Shown: in pieces, positions 11,831 through 22,033 of the stretch | How positions within the stretch are numbered: the stretch's first letter is position 1 | How the letters are laid out: each line of letters starts with the position of its first letter | Source: Arabidopsis thaliana | Lineage: Eukaryota; Streptophyta; Magnoliopsida; Brassicales; Brassicaceae | Direction: 5' to 3' | DNA: 64,000 bases | NCBI RefSeq assembly: GCF_000001735.4 | Contig: NC_003071.7 | Coordinates: forward strand, 4,395,151 to 4,459,150 | Notes under the pieces: model-generated | The model's input: the letters and a program-made list of their open reading frames with translations, nothing else | Database searches by the model: none | Told to the model about the DNA's origin: nothing | Program-made: the position numbers and the translations under genes

Positions 11831-12784
11831 CTTAGGTTTAGGGTTTAATGCGGCAGGTTTGAGCTCCGCTCAAAATAGGTTATCGAGTATATATAAGAAT
11901 ATATTTCCTCGCAAATCACTCGCAAACCTTGCTAGAAAATTGCGAGGAACCGTCTTTTAAACCAATCAAAATGCAACTTACATTGCGAGGGAACTGCGAG
12001 AGCGCCTAGCAAATCCCTCGCAGTGTTTTAACCAATTAAATCATATCTGATTCAATAATTATATTTGATTCAGTCTCTCCTATTTCTAGTAAGACCCTCA
12101 GCAAAATAAGAACATGACTAAAAATTCTAAATATTTTAGGGTTTAGTGTAAATATTGCGAGGGAAGTGCTACGCGTACTAGCAAACACCTCGCAATATCC
12201 TCGCAATGTATAATCAATTTCGAAAAATACAACAATCACTACTCAAAATCATTTGGATTCATTTTTTTGAATCATTAGAACGTTAATTATCTACATTTGA
12301 ACCTATTTTATCATCATATAATTCGAATGTGTGTTTTCCCCAAATACATCAATGATGATCTTATGGTTTTCTTTAAGTATGAATCATGAATGTTTAACAT
12401 TTTCAAAATGAAATGTTAATATTGAAACCAATACAATATTTTTTTGTTCAAACCATATAATCAACTTGAATGATTATATGGTCACTTAGATTCATATTTA
12501 TAAATGAGAATCAAAGATTGCAAAACACTTTTATGTATTTTAGGGTTTAGGATAAAGATTTGCGACGTATCTGCTTGGGATTTGCGACGGATAATATCTT
12601 TCTTGCGAAACCATCGTACTTCCCTCGCAAATTTGCGAGGAAGTCTTCCCTCGCTAGTTTTGCGACGGAATTGCTACGCGCGTGCGGTACGTAACACCTT
12701 TCTCGCAATACCCTCGCAAAAACTGCGAGGAATGCCTTCCCTCGCAACCCTTCCTCGCAAATTGACTGTTTTCTTGTAGTGTTT

Positions 12785-12795
12785 GAACCATATCA
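12785..12795 (+). repeat. Last 11 bp of the family B 3' LTR, beyond the CACTA insertion
   Basis: GAACCATATCA completes the LTR that was interrupted at 9183 and provides the ATATCA end matching its TGATAT start. Family A LTR sequence begins at the next base. The assignment depends on the end symmetry and on the CACTA target duplication. Confidence 0.65.
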
Positions 12796-13681
12796 CTAAT
12801 CCATCCTCAAGAACCCTAATCACTACTCAAACAACATAACTAAGAACACAAACCAAGAAATTACTGAAATCATACCAAAATGTAGATCTAAACAAACTAA
12901 ACAACTTTACTCAAAGAACTAAATGCAAAAACAAAATAGATTAAGAGTAATTAAGTTTTTTAGATTCAAGAACACAAAAAAAAACTAAAGGATAAAAGCT
13001 AGATCCTTTGAACAAATCCCAAAGTGATCGATTTATACTAAAATGTTGAAAACCCTAGATTCACTAGAAGACAAGAGACTTGAGGCGGTTTGGGTGAGTG
13101 CTCGATCTTGGGGATCAAGTAAAGAGGGTGCTGCAAACTCTGCGCCTTTGTGTCTATGCTCCGAGTGATCAATTGGTCGAGTAGATGCTTCTTCCTCTCC
13201 TATCTGTATGCTCCGATGTCTGGTTGAGTGAGGAATGAGGAGGATCTGAAGATGCTTTGATAGATCAACAAGTCTTGTAAAGTTGGTCGTCCTTGATCGA
13301 GTGAAGGGGTCGAGTAGAGGATCGAGTAAGAGGGGCGAGTAGACCGATCTCCTGCTTCCTCTGTAGCTGCATGGATCGAGTAAACTGGTCGAGTGAATTG
13401 CTGCCTCCTCTATAGATGCCTGGATCGAGTGAACTGGTCGAGTAGATTGCTCCGCTGCTTCCCTCCTGGTTGGATAGAGTAGAGGGTCGAGTAGAATCCT
13501 TTTAAGCTCCTTCTACACCTGAAAACGCACAAAAACATGCAATATGTATGCAAGATGATCCTAAATGCCTAAAGGTGCAAAATAAGCCAAAAATGATTCA
13601 AAATGATATGAAATATTGAGTGATCACTAAGCTAAATGAAGATAAATACATGTCTAAAATGAGTAAAATACAGTGTTATCA
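12796..13681 (-). repeat. Partial 3' LTR of Athila-like family A (minus strand)
   Basis: The sequence is the reverse complement of the first ~890 bp of the LTR at 355-2000, including the GGTCGAGT-rich zone (about 13080-13500) and the TATA-like area near 13035. It ends at the TGATAA start (13681), next to the polypurine tract. The distal half is missing. Confidence 0.85.
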
Positions 13682-16600
13682 ACTCCCCCAAACTTATCTC
13701 TTGCTTGCCCTCAAGCAAACAAAAAATCTTAAGTTGAAGGAGAGGTTTGAAGGTGGGGATTCAAAAACCGAAGCATGCATATAGAACGGGTAAGCTCAAT
13801 GTCCAGGTAGCTAATTCTAGATTGCAAGATGATAGACCCTTACTTAAAAACTTTAGCCATACTCGTCATAATGCAACCTAACAACCTGCCTTAATCTATT
13901 CAGGCATTCAGATCAACCAATTCCCTTTAACATTCATTAAGCACGAACAGTAGATCAAGCAATACAAAGGTTATAAACTCACTTGGTTTCGAGCTTAGGC
14001 TAAGAGACATAAATGGTCCCTCTAATGATTTGGTCGAGTAACAGGGGACTCTTAGAGAAAAGATTGAGCTTTAGCAGAATGCTAAAGGTAAAAGCCAACG
14101 GACACATCCAGTCCCATAGATGTCGTAACTCTACCCTTTTTCTCATTCTTTCTCTTTTTGGTTCAAGTTCTAAGGGGTTCTATTTTTAAACGATTCAAGA
14201 GTCTAGCGGATTTGGTGGTGAAACTCTGTGCCTTCCTGAAACCACTTCTTCAGGGCGGTTTTCTCGCACCATGGTGGCGCATGCGGAAGAGCAGCTCAGT
14301 ACAGCCTGAATTACGTTGATGGCCTTGCCACAATTTTCCAACATCTTGTCTTGAAACTTATTCCAAGCAGTCATCGAACCAATATTCTTATGCGCTTCAC
14401 TCAGACTCTTACTCACTCTTGGTGGTGGTTTGTGTTCCTCAAAATGGAACCTACTCGCATTGTAGTTCTCCCAATCCATCTCCTCCACTTCTTAATTCCC
14501 AGCCCTTTCTTCATTCTCAGCCCTTTCTTCATTGTTCGGAGCTTCTCTTGTCGGGGGTGCCCCATCCATGAAGAAAAGTGCCTCATTAGGAGGGTTGAAA
14601 TCGATGTTACACCTCACTGTGATGGTTGTGAGCTCTTGGCTAGGTATGAGAAGTCTGGCATCCATTTTCGTTCTATGCTGAAACTTGAGAATGTGCATCC
14701 CTTCATGACGCTGATGCTCAATGAACAAAGCCCATTTTAGGTAGGAATGTCGATCCATCTTGGGGCAAAGGGAGTCAACGGAAGTGGCACTGCACAAGCC
14801 ATTAGTATAGGTGTTATCACCCCTCCTATAGAAATGGTTCTCTTGTGTTTATTCGCTAGTGCTCATTTCCTGAAACCACAAAGATGATTCAATAAACGCA
14901 TTGACGGTGAGGCATCGTTTGTGTCACCTCTGAAACAACTCTACTTCCAGTGAAGCAAGAAACTGAAGCGCTTCTGTTTTGTAGGCTGAGTGAGGATTGG
15001 TGATGAGACCCAAAAGACCACTCTTTTCAAAGAGGTACTCGACATCTTTTGTTATGCCAAGCTCATTCATGGTTTGGGAGTGAGGGTATCGAGTTCCATG
15101 GAAATTGTGAACCGCCAAAAGCTCATAGTATCCATCCGGCGACAGCTTAGTCTTCTTCATCAAGGATTTGGTGGCTCTTGGAGTTATTTCAGGTACATAG
15201 TCTTCATCCCCACCAAGGTCTTCATCCACGAGGCTTCTCTCTTCCGCCATGGCTCTCTTACCTCTTGCAATTTCAGCTCTTCTTCTAACACGAGCTAGGA
15301 CTTTGACGGCTTGTTCACTGAACCGCCTGTATTCTTCCATCTCCCTCTCAGGCCTAGTAGACCAAGATTCTGCTTCATCTACGTTGAAATCAGCATCCAT
15401 TGAAGATTTGTTGCTTTTTGAACTCATGGTGATACTGAACTCTTAGAAACCAAAATCGAAGATTAATAGGTGAGTCAAAAACAAGAAGAAAAATCGATGT
15501 GTTTGGTCGAGTGAAAGAAAACTGAAGATTGAAATTTTGGGAATGATTTTGCTAAAGGAATCGAGTGAGAGAGATGATGGTTAGGTGCGATCAAAAGAGA
15601 AAAAGAAAAGAGGGTGAAAGCCTTATCTTTGATGTCGATTTGAATGAGTGGAGGAGGATGGTCTCCATGCTTTCTTGTTGGGATAAAGGGGGTTGACCAA
15701 ATAGCGTTGAGCAAAACGGGTTAATGCATTATCCGACGAGTAATAGAGTGATGGGGAAACAAGTGGGCCACTCGATCACCATGCTTGGTTGTCTAGTCAC
15801 TATACTTGACCAGTTCATAGAGTAAAATGATGATGCAAATTTACTCGACCAATTAATAGAGTAGAATTGCTTCTATAGTAGATATTTCTAGATTACAGAT
15901 TCCAGAGCTCTATAAATCCTAATTTATTTCCTGAACTCCAAAAACACTTAAAAGCATATCAAAATATCAAAATTAAATATGTACAGAGATGGGCATGGGA
16001 TTTCCTCCCAAGTGAGCTAGTTTAAAGTCTTAAGCTAGACTTCTTACTATTTTAGGCACTGATGGGCTCCTAGAGGTGAACTGTAGTTCCTTCAGGAATA
16101 GGGCAATCTGTAATGTAACGCTTGACCCTCTGTCCATTCACAATAAATTCAGAACTTCTCTTCTCGGTAATAGTAATTGCCCCATATGGCAATACTTCTT
16201 TGATGGTGAAAGATCCGGACCACCTGGATTTTAGCTTTCTTGGAAACAACTTGAGCCTGGAGTTGCATAGCAGAACTTGGTCTCCAATGTTGAAATATTT
16301 TGGTGAGATCTTTTTGTCATGAAAGGCATTTGTTTTTTCTTTGTAGATTTAAAAGTCTCATATGCTTCGAGTCTAATCTCTTCCAGTTTATGCTGGTCGA
16401 CTGCTCTTTTTTCTTGATCACCCTTGATTTTCAAGTTCAAAAGTTTGGTTGCTCAAATGGCTTTATATTCCACTTCGACTAGTAGATGACAAGATTTCCC
16501 ATATAGCATCTGGAATGGGGTTCTTCCAATAGGCGTTTTGTATGCAGTTCTATAGGCCCATAAAGTCTTATCAAATTTAGCTGGACAATCCCTTCTTTAG

Positions 16601-17437
16601 ACACCAACAACTTTTGTGAGTATAGCTTTGATCTGTCTGTTCGATACTTCCACTTGGCCACTGGTCTGAGGGTGATAGGGAGGGTCAACCTTATGCTTGA
16701 CCCCATGTTTTTTCAATAGACTTTCAAAGACCTTGTTAATGAAATGTGAGCCTCCATCACTTATCACTACCTTCAGGATACCATATCAGGGAAAAATAAT
16801 GGACTTAAACATTTTTAGGACTACTTTGTGATCGTTGGTTGGTGCTGATATTGCTTCCACCCACTTGGAGACGTAATCCACGGCTACCAAGATATAAGCA
16901 TTTCCATATAAGGGAGGGTTGAACGGACCCATGAAGTATATTTCCCACACATCAAAAACTTCTACCTCAAGAATGGGATTCTATGGCATCTCATTCCTCC
17001 TGGATATGTTCCCGACTCTTTGGCAAGGATCGCATTTCGCTATGAATTCCTGAGTATCTTTAAACATTGTGGGCCACTACAGACCTGCCTGCAAAACTTT
17101 CTAGGCAGTCTTGAAGGTGGCGAAATGCCCTCCATATGTGGAGCCTTGGCAATGTTCCAGTATACCTTGGACTTCTCCTTCAGAGACACACCTCCTGAAT
17201 AGCCCATCATTCCCCTTTTTATATAGGTACGGTTCATCCCAATAGTAATGGTGGACATCTCTAAAGGACTTCATTTTTTTATATGCATCCAAACTCTGGG
17301 GGATCATAACGCTTGCTAAATAATTGACTAAATCTGCATAACAGGCCAACTTTTCTTCTTCAACTGCATATGCTTCGTCCAACATGTCCTTTGTGTCGAT
17401 GCTTTTGTTAACAAGGTCAGTTCAATAATTGACTAAT

Positions 17438-18489
17438 TGATAAGTAAGTTTTTACGCCTACTTATATGCTGAAGTGAGGTTCAGTTCAATTCCCCATAAA
17501 CACTAACATGTCGATGCAACTACAAGGGGTGTCAATCTAGTCCACTGGTATTGCTTGCAATCAAGATGTGTACAGAAGCAACTAAGTCAAGTCAGATTAT
17601 AGTGATGGTTGGTTTCTAGTAACAATCCTAGGTCAAGATTCAGACAACAAAAATAAGAACTTAAAAGCCCTACTCGATAATTGGGTCGAGTAGAACCAAC
17701 AGGTGACAATATTAAGAACTAAAATGCAATCAACAGGTGATACAAATAACAGATAAATAAAAGTACAACAACGGGGGTGAATACAAATAAATATAAGAAG
17801 AATTGAAGTCCTAAGGATGGATTTATTGATAAGGACAACTCTAGGGTTCATCAAGTGGCTAACAGGTGAAAGGCAGAAACCCTAGATGATAGATTCAAAA
17901 ACCGGGTCAATTCACTCTCGTGACGGAGACCCCCATAACTCTACCACTTCCTAATCCCAACTCTCGTTGATGAAACATAGCAGAGCAGGGTTTAAGCAAC
18001 AATCTACCAAAGCCAATAAGCAATCTAGCCAATCTCTTGGTCTATAGTCTACATAGTAGATGCTTCTTCCACTCCTATCGGTATGCTCAGATGTCTGGTT
18101 GAGTGAGGAATGAGGAGGATCCGAAAACGCTTTGATAGATCAACAAGTCTTGTAGAGTTGGTCGTCCTTGATCGAGTAAAGGGGTCGAGTAGAGGATCGA
18201 GTAAGAGGGGCAAGTAGACAGATATGTTGCTTCCTTCGTAGCTGCCTTGATCGAGTAAACTAGTCGAGTGAATTTCTGCCTCCTCGGTAGCTGCCTGGAT
18301 CGAGTGAACTGATCGAGTAGATTGCTCCGCTGCTTCCCTCCTGGTTGGATACAGTAGAGGGTCGAGTAGAATCCTTTTAAGCTCCTTTTGCACCTGAAAA
18401 CACACCAAAACATGCAATATGTATGCAAGATGATCCTAAATGCCTAAGTGTCTAAAATAAGCTAAATGATGATAAATACAGTGTTATCA
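17438..18489 (-). repeat. 5' LTR of Athila-like family A (minus strand), internally shortened
   Basis: This LTR has TGATAA/TTATCA ends and aligns at both ends with the 1,646-bp LTR at 355-2000, but is only 1,052 bp long. The part corresponding to the TATA-like region and leader is not present, so the LTR appears internally shortened relative to its relatives. Confidence 0.82.
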
Positions 18490-18675
18490 ACTTTGCTGGG
18501 CCAAAACTAGTGTCGATCGACACTCTCTCTGATTCCTGAATGTCTCCTTATCTCCATTGTTGTCCCACTACATAGAGTACTTGAAAAGACACTAAAACGA
18601 CTTGAGAAACAACATAAAGACTCAAAATCCTAACCCTAAATCATAGATAAAATCAATGAAAATAGGGATATATTA
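18490..18675 (-). repeat. Fragment of an Athila-like family B LTR (minus strand)
   Basis: Reverse-complemented, this matches the first ~240 bp of the LTR at 7985-9183, including a version of the TCGATCGA palindrome near 18510. Its start lies at the LINE junction at 18675/18676 and its other side is cut off by the family A 5' LTR. It therefore appears to be an older family B insertion in the LINE, later split by family A. Confidence 0.8.
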
Positions 18676-19673
18676 AGTATAAATGGGGTTACTTCATGTT
18701 ATTTCAAAGGAAGGACAAGTTTACGGCAGGGAGACCCATTATCCTCGATTCTGTGGTAATGAATGTGTTATCTCATATGTTGAATAAAGCAGGAGAAGAA
18801 GGATATTTCTAGTATCACCCTGGATGTGTGGATCTTAGGCTTACACATCTGTGTTTTGCTGATGATTTATTGATCTTCTTAGAGGGTTCTAAGCAATCTT
18901 TGAGAGGGGTTCTGTCAGTCCTTACAGCGTTTGAGGATATGACTAGGTTGGGAATGAATATTGAGAAAACCTCTATGTTTAGTTCTGGTTTGAATGAGCA
19001 TAGCTTGAGCCGTTTAAAGGGTATATTCAATCTGCAGCCTACCCCTCTTCCAATTAGGTACTTGGGTCTCCCTTTATGCTCAAGAAAGCTTTTGGTTCGA
19101 GATTGTGATCCCTTGTTATCTCAAATCAGGAAAAAATTAAACTCGTGGACTCACAAGTTTCTGAGTTTGGCTAGCAGATTAACTTTGATCTCTTCTGTCA
19201 TCTCGGGCATCATAGGTTTTTGGACTAGTGCTTTCTTACTTCCTAAGCAGGTTATTCGAAAGATCAATGGGCTTTGCAGCTCCTTTCTATGAAATTGGAT
19301 ACACCTTCAGGTGCAAAAGTATCATGGTATAATGTTTGTTTCCCTAAATCTGAAGGTGACTTGGATTGAGACATATTGGTAGTTGGGATGAGACTTATGC
19401 CATGAAACTTTTTTGGATGCTGTTTTTTAGAGCCAGATCTTTATGGGTTGCATGGATACGAAGTAAGTACTTGTCTACAGCTCCTTTGTGGGCACTGAAT
19501 GAAAAGAATGTTGCTTACTCAGAAAATTACTCAAGCTTCGTTCGAAAACTCTTCAATTTCTGAGCATCAATATTGGAAATGGTGATTCCACGTTCTTTTG
19601 GTGGGATCCTTGGACTCCTTTTGATTCTCTTTACCATTTCCTTGGATCAGATGGGCCTACTCATTAAGGAATC
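18676..19673 (+). mobile_element. L1-type LINE, reverse transcriptase and C-terminal part
   Basis: The + strand encodes LRQGDPLS near 18728 and then LCFADDLLIF at about 18850-18880, the FADD catalytic core of non-LTR reverse transcriptase. It continues through PLPIRYLGLPL (~19050), a common plant L1 motif, to about 19292. Further frames to 19673 contain NGDSTFFWWDPWTPFDSLYH, the beginning of the RT zinc-binding tail. An in-frame stop lies between KAGEEGYF and YHPGC near 18810, and the frame shifts after 19292, so this is a dead copy. The N-terminal half of RT is missing. The piece is cut at 19673 by a MULE. Confidence 0.85.
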
Positions 19674-20740
19674 GGGAAAAATGTCGATATGTCTCTTAAA
19701 TACCAAAGTTATTGTTGATTTTGTAATTAAGTGGGTTAAGTCTTTGGTTATAAATTGCTTTTGGTTATGAGATTAAGTCAATTGACAGAAAAATTAACTG
19801 AGTTAAGTCTTTGGTTATAAATTCTATTAACTTATGAAACGACATCGTTTCAAATTTTAAAAATTTATAACAAGTTCAGGAATCGAACTCGTATCCTCTG
19901 AGAAGATGACGCCAATGACTGGAGGATATAGATGATTGTCACTAGGGGAAAGTACCTGTTTTCGAAAGTTATGTAAAAAGTGCTTTAAAGTAAATATATA
20001 ACCAAGACAAATGCCTATTTTGCAATTAACTCTTATTAAAAATTGAGGGTTTTGATCCCCTTTGTCGGAGTCACCGAGAAGGCGAGTATCTCACCGTCGT
20101 CAACTCGCCGCATCCTAGTGAATTTCATACCCATTGAGCACAGTTTGCAGAACATAATCAATCTTTCCCTAACCAATTTCAAAAGTTCTTTCCAAGAGAG
20201 AAGTCGATTGATTACTCCTCCGAAAATGGTGAGTAAATTTGGAGAAAGCTTGATCAGAAGATGCGAAGATGGTCAATTCTTTCTAATCGTCGTGGTTTAG
20301 ATCTTGATTCGCGATCTTAAGAGTGAGTCCCAGAGAAATGTAGCCCGAATCGGAAGTTAATGCCATGGATGCATTTATCGAGCTTTTATTTAAGCTATAT
20401 ATGTATCTAAGTTTGTGTACAATCAATACGATGTCTCAGCTCAGTAGGTTCAGTATCAGCGTTTCATCTCAAAGGTGTTATGTTTGATTCTTCACTTTTT
20501 AATATTTTTATAATATTAAAACTTCGCCGATTATAAGTTAACAGAATTTATAACGAAAAACTTAACACTGTTAATTTTTCCGTCAGTTGACTTAACGTTA
20601 GGTCCAAAATGGCAAAGTCAACAAAAGTTAACTATTTAATTTAAAAGTCAACAATTACTTTGGTATTTAAGTGACATTTTAAAAGTTTATGTTTTTTTCG
20701 TCCCAAATTTGAAAGTTCATTCTTTTTAAACATTTTTCCC
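19674..20740. mobile_element. Non-autonomous Mutator-like element (MULE), 1.07 kb
   Basis: The left end is GGGAAAAATGT and the right end, read in complement, GGGAAAAATGTTT. A second block, ACTTAAATACCAAAGT plus a further ~15 bp, is shared in inverted orientation at about 19690 and 20650-20685, so the terminal inverted repeats are long but the left one is shortened. The flanks are TTAAGGAATC (19664-19673) and TTTAGGAATC (20741-20750), a 10-bp duplication with one mismatch, as expected for MULEs. Removing the element restores the LINE reading. It carries no transposase. A small open frame at 20043-20300 shows no recognisable domain. Confidence 0.85.
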
Positions 20741-20764
20741 TTTAGGAATCCCTCTGTTTTCAAC
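20741..20764 (+). mobile_element. LINE sliver between MULE and hAT insertions
   Basis: Twenty-four bases of LINE sequence separate the two insertions. The first ten are the MULE target duplication and the last eight (TTTTCAAC) the hAT target duplication. Confidence 0.8.
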
Positions 20765-21667
20765 TAGGCCTGGGAGTTCGGCAGAAACCGGTTAAACCGA
20801 ACTGAACAAACCGACGATTATTGTTTTCGGTTTCAAACCGAGTTATTGTTCTAAACCGATCGGCCAAAAATTAAATTAATTTTGGTCTTCGGATAATACG
20901 GTTCGGTTCATCAAATCCGAACGGTTTTTTCGGTTTAGGGAGATACCTTACAAAAATAGAAAACCCTAAATCTATCACTAAATTCTAAATTGTTTTCTAA
21001 TCTCTCCTCCTCTACAAACGCTTCTTGTCTCCTTTTCTTCTTCAACCACTTTTTATTTTTGACCTTCTAATCCTTCTTCATTCTTCTTCGTATTCCTTCT
21101 TCTTCTTCTCCTTGTCTTAGTTCTTCTTCTCCACCTTTTTGTTTTGTAGGTGTCTTCTGTCAAAGCCGTCGCGACATAAATCCTTCTGTCATTGACGACT
21201 TTAACGGCAACAATTTTATGGTTCTCTACATCTCTTCTCGCCAGATCTAGATTCATCTTCTCTGTTTTTTTTCTTTTTCACCTCACCTTTGTTTTTCCAT
21301 CTCACTCCAACCGTTTGCCGTCATCTTCACAAAATGAACAACAAAACCCTAGATGTGGGTAGTGGGCTTCACTTGACCTAGAACAACGTTTTGGGCTTAT
21401 AAAAGCTAAAAACATAAAGTTGGGCTTTAGAAAACTTAGCCCATTATGCATAAACTTGATCCAACACTATTTGGTTAACCGATTAAAAACAGTTTCGGTT
21501 CAAATTCGGCGAGTTATAAATTTTATTAACCGAACTGAATTAACCGAGTACCAAACTGAACCGAATTTTTATTCGGTTCAATTCGGCAAAATTTTAAAAA
21601 ACCAAAAAACCCGGAAAACCGATTAAACCGAATTGTTTAACCCGATTTAACCGATCTCCCAGGCCTA
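20765..21667. mobile_element. Non-autonomous hAT element, 903 bp
   Basis: The element begins TAGGCCTGGGAGTTCGG and ends with the inverted copy CCGATCTCCCAGGCCTA (16 of 17 matching). The flanks are a perfect 8-bp duplication TTTTCAAC (20757-20764 and 21668-21675), diagnostic of hAT. Both subterminal zones are rich in AACCGAA/TTCGGTT motifs. The interior has a long CTTCTT-rich stretch and no hAT transposase. The open frame at 21053-21256 on the minus strand is Arg/Lys low-complexity and is not called. Confidence 0.9.
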
Positions 21668-22033
21668 TTTTCAACTGTGGCTGAACTACGAAATATAGAT
21701 GGTTGGTCTCTTCCTCCTGCTAGAACAGAGAGACAAGTTCTTCTCCACTCTTTTATCTCTACTATTTCCATGTCATCAGCGAATGATACTCCGGTTTGGG
21801 CAATTGATGGTAGGCCTTACTTCTCTTTCTCTTCTAAATCTGTATGGAATGCTATTAGGATTTCAAATCAAGTTCAATCTTGGGTTCCTCTTGTATGGCA
21901 CAAAGCAGTCATTCCACGTCATGCTATCACATCCTGGCTTTTTATACTCAATCGTAACCCTACTCTAGATCGTTTATCTACATGGGGTTTTGATATTGAG
22001 TTGGACTGTCTTTTGTGTGGCTTTGTCAGGGCA
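21668..22033 (+). mobile_element. L1-type LINE, RT zinc-binding region
   Basis: The frame reads WSLPPARTERQ, then VWNAIRISNQVQSWVPLVWH and KAVIPRHAITSWLFILNRNP, ending LDCLLCG. This is the zf-RVT domain at the C terminus of plant L1 ORF2. It follows directly from the 19673 piece once the MULE and hAT are discounted and continues at 23503, where a Ty1/copia fragment intervenes. Confidence 0.88.

Larger units (their letters stand above)
9184..12781 (-). mobile_element. CACTA (En/Spm-like) DNA transposon, 3.6 kb
   Basis: The left end is CACTACAAGAAAACA and the right end TGTTTTCTTGTAGTG, perfect 15-bp terminal inverted repeats of CACTA type. TTT (9181-9183) and TTT (12782-12784) form the 3-bp target duplication typical of the superfamily. 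Both subterminal zones carry many short CTCGCAAA/TTTGCGAG motifs, often as close inverted pairs. One multi-exon minus-strand gene is present (9980-11281). No TnpD-type (Transposase_21) catalytic protein is visible, so the element is probably non-autonomous. It lies between nucleotides of the family B LTR, 11 bp before that LTR's end. Confidence 0.93.
12796..18489 (-). mobile_element. Athila-like Ty3/gypsy fossil, family A, minus strand
   Basis: Reading on the minus strand, the 5' LTR is 18489-17438, the internal region 17437-13682 and a partial 3' LTR 13681-12796. Integrase-type sequence lies at about 17385-16150, with the zinc-finger end HCQGSTYGGHFATFKTA near 17110. A third ORF region typical of the Athila lineage lies at about 15430-14195, and a polypurine tract next to the 3' LTR. 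Gag, protease, reverse transcriptase and RNase H are not seen; the internal region is only ~3.8 kb, far shorter than usual for Athila. The element has many breaks. The outer end of the 3' LTR is absent where family B sequence abuts, suggesting that family B inserted into it. Confidence 0.85.

Noticed and set aside
11478-11960. Lys/Glu/Arg-rich open frame on + in the CACTA element
   Set aside because: It is a low-complexity reading of the GGAGAAGAAGA repeat on the strand opposite to the CACTA gene, with no domain.
20043-20300. 85-codon frame inside the small MULE, considered as a captured host gene fragment
   Set aside because: No family resemblance or splice signals were recognised, and the frame could easily occur by chance.
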